The translations under genes were made by a program, and so were the position numbers. From an uncultured Erythrobacteraceae bacterium (lineage in GTDB: Bacteria > Pseudomonadota > Alphaproteobacteria > Sphingomonadales > Sphingomonadaceae): a DNA stretch of 22,122 nucleotides. Under the pieces are notes generated by a model. That model had not been told where the DNA came from. It did not search any database and was given only the letters and a program-made list of their open reading frames with translations. Location of the stretch: contig CATMNW010000010.1 of NCBI GenBank assembly GCA_950071875.1, positions 1 through 22,122 on the forward strand, given 5' to 3'. The first letter of the stretch is position 1, and each line of letters starts with the position of its first letter. This document shows positions 15,068 to 21,742 of the stretch, piece after piece.

Positions 15068-15868
15068 TCACCGGGAAATATCGGATAACCGTTCAAAAAG
15101 CATCCGCAGCACGCGGGCTGCTCCACGGCTTCCTCCCTTCGCTTCGCGCAGCAACTGCCAAAAATCCGGTCGCAAGCTGCCCCGTTCATCCAGAGCACAA
15201 TAGATCCGCCAGTATCGTTCCACGCCCAGCACCCGCGGCATTAGAAACACGCCATGATATCCAAAGCTATCTGCCGGATCTCCAGCGCGCTCCGCGGCGA
15301 ACGCATCCGCCAGTTCGACAGGGGCAAAGCGCATGCCCTGTTGCTCCAACACCGCTCGGTTGGTTCGGCAGATCGCCACGTCTTCCGGGTGATGGGCCTG
15401 AAAGCGGTCCTGACGGCATGCCTCCATCAGGCGACGACTGCGTAACGAAAAGCCGCCATTGCCGACCTCGTGGCGATCGTCGAACTGCGGCCAGCTGGCA
15501 CCGATATAGTCGTAGTAGAGGAACTCCGCCCGCCAGCGAGCGGAGTCGATCACGTGCCCGTCCCATTGCGCCACTAGGCAATGATCGGTGGCGATATGAT
15601 CGACCAATTGCGTGAGCATGAAGTGCGAATAGGCTTTGGCCGAGGTCAGCCGCTCTATAGGAACGATTTGGATCGCATCGCCAACTTCCAGCGCGGTATC
15701 GGTCGCGTGGGTGCACAGGACCGCCTCGGCAAAGTCCACATATTGCATGCTTGTACGCATGGCCTCGACAGTGGCGGCCACGTTGGTCGAACTGACCGCA
15801 CATAATGTGACGCTCGGCAACTGCAGACGCTTGCGGGGAGGTGGAGGCATCAGTCCATCGTTGGCCAT
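15068..15868 (-). CDS. DUF5672 family protein, probable glycosyltransferase-like
   Basis: The 266-residue product shows the conserved pattern of DUF5672: a strand-rich start (VTLCAVSSTN), QWDGHV (101-106, a possible DXD-like site), YDYIGASWP (119-127), VGNGGFSLRSRRLM (135-148), PEDVAIC (161-167) and SFGYHG (201-206). The GNGGFSLRS and ED motifs resemble acceptor and catalytic regions of GT-A glycosyltransferases, and members occur in polysaccharide loci. The function is not established, so a glycosyltransferase role is an inference. It has no signal peptide or membrane segment. Its start lies 8 bp after the stop of the GT2 gene, so it is the last member of the rfb operon. Confidence 0.8.
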   Translation of the reverse strand: MANDGLMPPPPRKRLQLPSVTLCAVSSTNVAATVEAMRTSMQYVDFAEAVLCTHATDTALEVGDAIQIVPIERLTSAKAYSHFMLTQLVDHIATDHCLVAQWDGHVIDSARWRAEFLYYDYIGASWPQFDDRHEVGNGGFSLRSRRLMEACRQDRFQAHHPEDVAICRTNRAVLEQQGMRFAPVELADAFAAERAGDPADSFGYHGVFLMPRVLGVERYWRIYCALDERGSLRPDFWQLLREAKGGSRGAARVLRMLFERLSDISR

Positions 15869-15876
15869 CAGCTTGC

Positions 15877-17538
15877 CTAGACTCTTAGCTCAAACTGTTC
15901 GCTGAACGGGCTGAGCGCGGGGTGGTGGAACGGGTCCGCCTGACGGCTGCGCCAGTCGTCGTCCGGGCTAGGCTCGTGCACGCTCCAACGGCTGCGCAGG
16001 GCTGCTAGCTCTCCGGCCTGACGCTTGGCTCCCACCGGATCACGATCAAACCCCCGTGACACCGATTCATGGTGCACGAGCTGTGCCCGCGGTTCGTAAA
16101 GGCTTTGCCAGCCTCGCGCATTCAGCCTCAGACACAGGTCGACATCGTTGAAAGACACGGCGAAATTCTCCGCGTCGAACCCTCCCACAGCAAGGAAACT
16201 GCTCTTGCGCATCACCATGCAGGCAGCGGTTACAGCAGAGACGAATTGTGGCAATGCATGGCGGCGGAAGTAACCCGCTTCATCGGGTTTGAGCAAGCGA
16301 TGCGCGTGTGCGGCTCCCCCCCCAATGCCGAGGACAACGCCGGCGTGCTGGATCCGTCCATCGGGATAAAGAAGTTGCGCGCCCACTGCGCCCACATCGG
16401 CGCGCATCGCCTGATGCGCCATCACCGTCAGCCATTGCGGGTCGGTGATCTCGATATCGTTGTTGAGAAAGCATAGGAGGTCGCCCGAGGCTTCAGTCAC
16501 CGCGCTGTTATTGAGTGCGGCGAAGTTGAATGGCCCATGGTCAACGACAACGCGGGCGAAGTCCGGGTCAAGATCGGCGAGGTAGCGCAGGGTTTCTGGC
16601 TCATCGCTCCCGTTGTCGATCACAATGATTTCCTTGCGGCGCGGATAGTCGGTGGCTGCGATACCTTCGAGGCAGGGGCGCAAAAGATCGACTTGGTTGC
16701 GGGTCGGCACGATGATGCTCACGCTTGGAAGGCTGCGGCGCTCTTCGGGTGTGAGTTGCAGAGGGCCGGGCCGCTGAGGTTTGGGCCGCCTGTGCCGGTG
16801 ATACAAGACCTCGCGCAAGTGCACCGGCTGACCCCTACATTCGGCTACCTGCCGGGCAAGACTGGCGGGCCAGTCATCGGCGAGTGGGGCGGTGGTGTCG
16901 GCTTTCGACAGGTGTATCAGCGCGGTGCCAGCGAGATAGTCAAAATGGCGGTATAGTTCGGCGTTCCAGTCCGGCTTGAAGTGAGGATCGCGGCGCTGAC
17001 CGTCTTTGCCCAGCAGGTCGTCGTCGGCATAGATGATCCGGGTGGTATCGGCCGTTTCAGCCAGAGCCTTGCGCATAGTGTCGCCTGCCCCGGTAGCGAG
17101 AATGTCGCCAGCGTAGATGGGAAGCACCCAGGTGCCCCGCGCCTGCAACAGCAGCGTTTGCAAGGTGGCATCCGCGCGAGCGGGGGCAAGCCGGGCCGCG
17201 ATACCCTCTGCCGCGAGGCTGGCCAGCGTTGCCTCCTCTCCGGGGCCACTGCGAACCAGCGCGACGACTGGCAGCGCATCGCTTCGCAAGCGCGGCCCGA
17301 TCCTGTTCGTTGTGGCCTCCTGCGCCATCCACAAGCGATAGGCGCGCGGTGAGGTGCCGAGCAAAGGCGCGATGGTCAGCCGCGCACGCAAGCGTTTGCC
17401 GCACAGTTTCCACCATAACCCACGCAGATAGCGCGCCGGGTTCAACCGCAAAGCATCGAAGTGGACTGCCATCAGCAGGAGCGTAGCGCTGCCACCTTGG
17501 GAAACTGCCTGGCGATGGTGAGGCATTTCCTCCGTCAT
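15877..17538 (-). CDS. GT2 glycosyltransferase with degenerate N-terminal GT half
   Basis: I chose ATG 17538 (553 residues) because GAGGA lies 5 bp upstream; the frame continues to a TTG at 17574 without such a site. The N-terminal half (about 88-210) resembles a worn GT2 domain, with IYADDDLL and HFKPDWNAELY, as in COG1216 O-antigen rhamnosyltransferase-like proteins. The active GT2 domain starts at VSIIVPTRNQ (about 273), with VIDNGSD (306-312), FLNNDIE (357-363), AVTAACMVM and FNDVDLCLRL (463-472). It probably transfers rhamnose or another sugar, supported by its position just after rfbB, but the donor is not proven. A run of eight G (on this strand) lies in codons for IGGGA. It is a paralogue of the partial gene at 1-401. 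Confidence 0.88.
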   Translation of the reverse strand: MTEEMPHHRQAVSQGGSATLLLMAVHFDALRLNPARYLRGLWWKLCGKRLRARLTIAPLLGTSPRAYRLWMAQEATTNRIGPRLRSDALPVVALVRSGPGEEATLASLAAEGIAARLAPARADATLQTLLLQARGTWVLPIYAGDILATGAGDTMRKALAETADTTRIIYADDDLLGKDGQRRDPHFKPDWNAELYRHFDYLAGTALIHLSKADTTAPLADDWPASLARQVAECRGQPVHLREVLYHRHRRPKPQRPGPLQLTPEERRSLPSVSIIVPTRNQVDLLRPCLEGIAATDYPRRKEIIVIDNGSDEPETLRYLADLDPDFARVVVDHGPFNFAALNNSAVTEASGDLLCFLNNDIEITDPQWLTVMAHQAMRADVGAVGAQLLYPDGRIQHAGVVLGIGGGAAHAHRLLKPDEAGYFRRHALPQFVSAVTAACMVMRKSSFLAVGGFDAENFAVSFNDVDLCLRLNARGWQSLYEPRAQLVHHESVSRGFDRDPVGAKRQAGELAALRSRWSVHEPSPDDDWRSRQADPFHHPALSPFSEQFELRV

Positions 17539-17543
17539 GACTG

Positions 17544-17548
17544 TCCTC
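17544..17548 (-). promoter_or_regulatory. Ribosome-binding site deciding the ATG start of the GT2 gene
   Basis: GAGGA on the - strand ends five bases before ATG 17538, which favours this start over the TTG 12 codons upstream. Confidence 0.65.
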
Positions 17549-17589
17549 GTGCCAATTCTGCCAGGCCATGGCAATCCAGCTTTGGCCGA

Positions 17590-18645
17590 TCACCTCTTCA
17601 GCATCGCCTGCCACCAGTCTTCGTTGGCAAGATACCAGGTAAGCGTGGCGGCAAATCCTTCGGCAAATCTGTTGTGCGGGCGATAGCCCAGCTCGCGCTC
17701 AATCTTGCGGCAATCGATGGCATAGCGCCGGTCGTGCCCCGCGCGGTCGGTGACGAAGGTCTTGAGCGAACTGGTCGGTTTGCCCTGGGCAGCGGACGCA
17801 TCGGGATAGCGTTCGGCCAGCCCGTCGACATCGGAAAAAGCGCGGTCAACCGCCGCACAGATGGCGTCGATCACTGCCATGTTTGGCAGTTCCTCGCCGC
17901 CACCGATGTTGTAGACCTCTCCCGGCTTGCCGTTCTCGAGCACCAGTTCGATGCCCCGGCAATGGTCTTCCACGTGCAACCAGTCGCGCACATTCATACC
18001 GTCACCATAGATCGGCAGATCGCGACCATGCAAAGCGTTGAGAAGGAACAGCGGAATCAGCTTTTCAGGGAATTGATAGGGGCCATAGTTGTTAGAGCAA
18101 TTGCTCGTCGAAGTCTCGAGGCCGAAGGTGTGGTGGTAGGCGCGCACGAGGTGGTCGCTGGCCGCCTTGCTCGCCGAATAGGGCGAGTTGGGCGCGTAGG
18201 GCGTGGTTTCGCTAAAGGCTGGGTCATTCGGCCCCAGCGAGCCATAGACCTCGTCGGTCGAGACGTGGTGGAACCTGTGCGGGCGGCCCTCGCCCTCGTC
18301 GAGCCACACGGTGCGCGCAGCCTTGAGCAGCGAATGGGTGCCATCGATGTTTGTGCTGACAAAGGCATCGGGGCCGCTGATCGAGCGGTCGACATGGCTT
18401 TCGGCGGCGAAATGCACCAGCCGGTCGATCCCGCGATCGCGCAGCAGGCGTTCGACCAGCGCTGTATCGCGGATGTCGCCCGCTACAAGTTCGACGCCGT
18501 CCAACCCGTCGAGATTGGCGGGATTGCCCGCATAGGTCAGGAGGTCGAGCACGCAAATGGCATCGTCCGGATGCGTCTTGCGCCAGTGATGTACGAAGTT
18601 CGCGCCGATAAAGCCGGCACCGCCGGTGACGAGAATCTCAGACAT
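17590..18645 (-). CDS. rfbB: dTDP-glucose 4,6-dehydratase
   Basis: The 351-residue extended SDR enzyme converts dTDP-glucose to dTDP-4-keto-6-deoxyglucose with bound NAD+, the second step of dTDP-L-rhamnose synthesis. The NAD motif TGGAGFIG is at 7-14, HFAAESHVDRS near 78-88, the catalytic TDE in STDEVYG (129-135), and the YSASK active site at 156-160. SNNYGPYQFPEKLIP is the family hallmark. Its start overlaps the end of rfbD by 8 bp, so it is translated from the rfbA-C-D-B operon. It is followed by the GT2 gene about 50 bp on. Confidence 0.97.
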   Translation of the reverse strand: MSEILVTGGAGFIGANFVHHWRKTHPDDAICVLDLLTYAGNPANLDGLDGVELVAGDIRDTALVERLLRDRGIDRLVHFAAESHVDRSISGPDAFVSTNIDGTHSLLKAARTVWLDEGEGRPHRFHHVSTDEVYGSLGPNDPAFSETTPYAPNSPYSASKAASDHLVRAYHHTFGLETSTSNCSNNYGPYQFPEKLIPLFLLNALHGRDLPIYGDGMNVRDWLHVEDHCRGIELVLENGKPGEVYNIGGGEELPNMAVIDAICAAVDRAFSDVDGLAERYPDASAAQGKPTSSLKTFVTDRAGHDRRYAIDCRKIERELGYRPHNRFAEGFAATLTWYLANEDWWQAMLKR

Positions 18646-19486
18646 GCGCAGCTTCCTCTTGCAGCATGGTGCGCAGATTGGTGCGCCAGTGAGTGTGCCC
18701 GTCGTCGAGAAGGGCGCGCGTCTTGCTGCAATCGAGCAGCGAGAAGGCGGGGCGCGCAGCGGGCGTGGAATAGGCGCTGGTGGGGACTGGAGTGATCGGA
18801 ATGGCGTTGTGGAGCAGGCCGAGGGTCAAAGATTCTTCCTGAATGGCGACGGCGAAGTCATACCAACTCGCGACACCGGCATCGCTGTGGTGGAAGGTTC
18901 CGTTGGCATCCTTCGCCACTAACCCCCAGAGGGTGCGCGCAAGGCCTGGCGCCCAAGTCGGCGCGCCGATCTGGTCGGCCACCACGTTTAGCGCAGGCTT
19001 TTCCGCCATCAGCCGCAGCATGGTGCGCACGAAATTGGCGCCGCCTGCGGTGTAGACCCAGGCCGTGCGCACGAGCAGATCGCTGTCGCGCAAGCAGTCT
19101 TCGCCCTCGGCCTTGCTGCGGCCATAGACGGAAATCGGGTTGCGGCTGTCGTCGGGCCGGTAAGCTCGGCTGGACGTGCCATCGAACACAAAGTCGGTCG
19201 AGACATGAACCAGCTTGCCCCGATGTGCGGCAACGAGAGCGGCGACTGCTCCAGCATTGATCGCGCGGGCCGCGTCTTCGTCGCGCTCGGCCTTGTCCAC
19301 GGCAGTATAGGCGGCGGCGTTGATCACCAGATCGGGGGCGACTTGCTGGATCAATGCGGCGATGGCGCTCGCATCGGCAAGGTCGCAGTCATCTCGGGTG
19401 ACCGGATGCAGGTCGACCGTGGAGGGGGCAGTTGCGATCAGGCCGCGCCCCAACTGGCCCTTCGCACCGGTAATCAGGACCTTCAT
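18638..19486 (-). CDS. rfbD: dTDP-4-dehydrorhamnose reductase
   Basis: The 282-residue product reduces dTDP-4-keto-L-rhamnose to dTDP-L-rhamnose, the last step of the pathway. The motifs are GAKGQLG (7-13) for NAD(P)H, VINAAAYTAVDKAE near 54-67, STDFVFDG (96-103) and the catalytic YGRSK (121-125). The open frame runs 86 codons further upstream, but ATG 19486 carries the family N-terminus, has GGAGG 9 bp upstream, and overlaps the rfbC stop by 4 bp (ATGA). The extra upstream frame is therefore a shadow over rfbC. Confidence 0.96.
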   Translation of the reverse strand: MKVLITGAKGQLGRGLIATAPSTVDLHPVTRDDCDLADASAIAALIQQVAPDLVINAAAYTAVDKAERDEDAARAINAGAVAALVAAHRGKLVHVSTDFVFDGTSSRAYRPDDSRNPISVYGRSKAEGEDCLRDSDLLVRTAWVYTAGGANFVRTMLRLMAEKPALNVVADQIGAPTWAPGLARTLWGLVAKDANGTFHHSDAGVASWYDFAVAIQEESLTLGLLHNAIPITPVPTSAYSTPAARPAFSLLDCSKTRALLDDGHTHWRTNLRTMLQEEAAHV

Positions 19487-20028
19487 GCAAAAGCCTCCAG
19501 ATCGCTCAGGCGCGTCCCCTTGGCATCCTTGGCTGAAAGTTGCAGATCGATACCACCGAGCGGCCATTCGATGCCAACATCGGGATCGTCCCATGCCAGC
19601 GAGTGTTCGTGCTGTGGCGCATAGGTGGCATCGCACTTGTAAAGGAAGTCGGTATCGTCCTCGAGCGTGAGGAAGCCGTGGGCAAAGCCCTGCGGCACCC
19701 AGAACATGCGCTTGTTTTCGGCGGAGAGTTCCACCCCGGTCCATTTACCGAAGGTGGGGGAGGAGCGCCTAAGGTCCACCGCTACGTCGAATACGGCGCC
19801 GCTGACCACCCGCACGAGTTTGCCCTGCGGGCCCGGATTCTGGAAATGCATCCCGCGCAGAACGCCCTTCTGCGAGCGCGAGTGATTGTCCTGCACGAAA
19901 GCTATGTCCAGCCCCTCCTCGGCGAACCTAGCAGCGTTCCAGCTTTCCATGAAGAAGCCGCGTTCGTCGCCAAACACCTTGGGTTCGATGATAAGTGGTC
20001 CGGGGATGTCGCATTCGGTAATGTTCAT
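19483..20028 (-). CDS. rfbC: dTDP-4-dehydrorhamnose 3,5-epimerase
   Basis: The 181-residue cupin enzyme epimerises C3 and C5 of dTDP-4-keto-6-deoxyglucose. The catalytic histidine is in RGMHFQ (His61), PQGFAHGFL is at 113-121, and the catalytic tyrosine is in FLYKC (Tyr130), all at the positions expected for RmlC. The ATG at 20028 overlaps the rfbA stop in a TGATG arrangement, and a GTG directly before it is in frame; AGGGCGGG supplies a ribosome-binding site. It sits between rfbA and rfbD in the rhamnose operon. Confidence 0.96.
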   Translation of the reverse strand: MNITECDIPGPLIIEPKVFGDERGFFMESWNAARFAEEGLDIAFVQDNHSRSQKGVLRGMHFQNPGPQGKLVRVVSGAVFDVAVDLRRSSPTFGKWTGVELSAENKRMFWVPQGFAHGFLTLEDDTDFLYKCDATYAPQHEHSLAWDDPDVGIEWPLGGIDLQLSAKDAKGTRLSDLEAFA

Positions 20029-20924
20029 CACGCCCGCCCTTCATGCAGCAGCGCCATGAGGTATTCACCGTAGCCCGACTTTTTGAGCGGCGCGGCAATG
20101 GCCTCCAATCGCGTGTCGTCAATAAAGCCTTGCCGCCACGCGATTTCTTCGGGGCAGCAAATCTTGAGGCCCTGCCGTTCTTCCGTAATGCGAACATAGC
20201 TTGCTGCATCGAGAAGCGAGCCATGCGTTCCCGTATCGAGCCAGGCGAAGCCGCGGCCCATGATCTCCACCGACAGGGCTCCGTCGTCGAGGTAGAGGCG
20301 ATTGAGATCGGTGATCTCCAACTCTCCGCGCGGCGAAGGCTTGAGGTCGCGGGCGCGCTCGACCACGGTGTTATCGTAGAAATACAGGCCCGTGACGGCA
20401 TAGTTCGATTTCGGTTGCGCGGGCTTTTCCTCCAGCGATGAGGCGACGCCGTTCGCGTCGAAATCCACGACGCCATAGGCCTTGGGATCGTTGACACGGT
20501 ATGCAAATACGCTTGCCCCGCTCGACCGCCGGGCAGCATTCTCGAGCAATTGCGGAAGGCCGTGGCCATAGAAAATGTTGTCGCCCAAGACCAGCGCGCT
20601 CGGGTGATTGCCTATAAAATCGGCGCCGATATGGAAGGCCTGGGCGAGACCGTCGGGGCTGGGCTGTACTGCGTAGCTCAGCGCCACGCCGAAATCCGAA
20701 CCATCGCCCAGTACGCGGCGGAACTGATCCTGGTCTTCCGGGGTGGTGATAATCAGAATGTCGCGAATGCCCGCCATCATCAGCGTGGAGAGCGGATAGT
20801 AGATCATCGGCTTGTCATAGACAGGCATGAGCTGTTTCGAGACGCCACGGGTTAACGGATAGAGCCTGGTGCCCGACCCGCCTGCCAAGATAATTCCGCG
20901 TCGAGTGTTGTTACTCAAAGTCAT
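20028..20924 (-). CDS. rfbA: Glucose-1-phosphate thymidylyltransferase
   Basis: The enzyme joins glucose-1-phosphate and dTTP to dTDP-glucose, the first and feedback-regulated step of rhamnose synthesis. With ATG 20924 it is 298 residues. The nucleotidyl-transfer motif GGSGTRLYPLT is at 15-25, then KQLMPVYDKPM, LGDNIFYGHG, EEKP, TGLYFYD and WLDTGT follow in family order. The frame is open 29 codons upstream, but those residues are basic and unlike the family. AGGAC sits very close to the ATG, so TTG two codons later is a possible alternative. It is the first gene of the operon rfbA-C-D-B-GT2-DUF5672. Confidence 0.95.
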   Translation of the reverse strand: MTLSNNTRRGIILAGGSGTRLYPLTRGVSKQLMPVYDKPMIYYPLSTLMMAGIRDILIITTPEDQDQFRRVLGDGSDFGVALSYAVQPSPDGLAQAFHIGADFIGNHPSALVLGDNIFYGHGLPQLLENAARRSSGASVFAYRVNDPKAYGVVDFDANGVASSLEEKPAQPKSNYAVTGLYFYDNTVVERARDLKPSPRGELEITDLNRLYLDDGALSVEIMGRGFAWLDTGTHGSLLDAASYVRITEERQGLKICCPEEIAWRQGFIDDTRLEAIAAPLKKSGYGEYLMALLHEGRA

Positions 20925-21116
20925 GTCCTGATGCTGGAACTTGCGCCTTCGCCGCGACTTGCAGCCCATTGCTATTAGGTCAACTGCAATCCTTTCCGGC
21001 TTACACGCCACCTCGTTACGCGCTTATGCCGAAGTGTTTTGGGGTCGCTCCTGCCTTGCCTGCTCGAAGCTAGCAGCCTAGCCCGCAGGAAACCGAGCTT
21101 AAGAAGGATCCATCGT
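20925..21116. promoter_or_regulatory. Divergent gap between rfbA and dut
   Basis: This 192-bp region must contain the promoters of the - strand rhamnose operon and the + strand dut gene. I see no clear promoter hexamers, operators or hairpins apart from the dut ribosome-binding site at its right end. Confidence 0.35.
21101..21108 (+). promoter_or_regulatory. Ribosome-binding site deciding the TTG start of dut
   Basis: AAGAAGGA lies eight bases before TTG 21117. This supports the TTG start and removes 26 upstream residues that do not resemble dUTPase. Confidence 0.7.
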
Positions 21117-21602
21117 TTGCCCACCAATAAAATCGAACTTAAAATACTCGATGAGCGACTGCATGACTGGGGGCTGCCCCGTTATCAAACGGAAATGTCC
21201 GCCGGCATCGATCTCTACGCTTGCCTGGAAGAACCACTGGTTCTCGAACCGCAGGCGCCGGCCGTTCTGGTGCGATCCGGTATCGCGCTGTTGATGAACG
21301 ACCCTCACATGGTCGGTTTATTACTCGCACGGTCGGGGCTGGGCCATAAGAAAGGCCTGATCCTCGGGCAATCGGTGGGCACGATCGATGCCGATTATAC
21401 AAACGAAATTTTCATCAGCGCGTGGCTTAGAACCCCGCCGGGAAGTGACAGCTTGACGATCAACCCGGGAGACCGGATCGCGCAACTGGTCTTCGTGCCG
21501 ATCCTGCGACCGGCATTCGATGTCGTCTCCGAGTTTTCAGCGGATACCGGACGCGGCAAGGGCGGTTTCGGCTCTACCGGCGTCTCCGGCAAGGACAGCT
21601 AA
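21117..21602 (+). CDS. dut: dUTP diphosphatase (trimeric dUTPase)
   Basis: The enzyme hydrolyses dUTP to dUMP and pyrophosphate, keeping uracil out of DNA. From TTG 21117 it is 161 residues. All five dUTPase motifs are present in order: AGIDLYA (29-35), ARSGLGHKKG (71-80), GTIDADYTNE (88-97, with the catalytic aspartate), PGDRIAQ (117-123) and GRGKGGFGSTG (145-155). The body (SGLGHKKGLILGQSVG, IAQLVFVPI) reads more like the gammaproteobacterial E. coli type than the usual alphaproteobacterial one. Motif 2 has ARSG where PRSG is common, and motif 3 has N where G is common. It is unrelated to polysaccharide synthesis and marks the edge of that locus. Confidence 0.93.
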   Translation: MPTNKIELKILDERLHDWGLPRYQTEMSAGIDLYACLEEPLVLEPQAPAVLVRSGIALLMNDPHMVGLLLARSGLGHKKGLILGQSVGTIDADYTNEIFISAWLRTPPGSDSLTINPGDRIAQLVFVPILRPAFDVVSEFSADTGRGKGGFGSTGVSGKDS

Positions 21603-21673
21603 GGGCGCGATGCAAAGTCAGCCCATCAGCAGGGACTGGTCTTAATCTGGCTTGGATTTGGCCGAACAAGAAA

Positions 21674-21701
21674 AAGGGCGGCCCGATCCGGAGCCGCCCT
21701 T
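21674..21701 (-). terminator. Intrinsic terminator of the DUF4136-like gene
   Basis: AAGGGCGGC (21674-21682) and GCCGCCCTT (21693-21701) form a perfect 9-bp GC-rich stem with a 10-base loop. On the - strand it is followed by TTTTT (21671-21675 complement), so it terminates the gene ending at 21731. On the + strand there is only a weak TT after it, so it may act less well for dut. Confidence 0.85.
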
Positions 21702-21722
21702 CAACATCCTACCGCTCTAAAG

Positions 21723-21742
21723 CGCGTCGATTAATCGACGCG
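21723..21742. repeat. 20-bp perfect palindrome over a stop codon
   Basis: CGCGTCGATTAATCGACGCG reads the same on both strands and includes the TAA stop (21731-21733) of the DUF4136-like gene. It could form an 8-bp stem with a TTAA loop, about 20 bp before the terminator in the direction of transcription. Confidence 0.75.

Noticed and set aside
17461..18795. 444-codon + strand open frame
   Set aside because: It is antisense to rfbB, whose motifs and operon overlaps are clear. Its translation shows no domain and arises from high-GC codon structure.
19487..19744. N-terminal extension of rfbD by 86 codons
   Set aside because: It overlaps rfbC, has no family counterpart, and ATG 19486 has GGAGG and the ATGA overlap.
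20925..21011. 29-residue N-terminal extension of rfbA
   Set aside because: It is arginine/lysine-rich and unlike RmlA N-termini; ATG 20924 starts the conserved protein.
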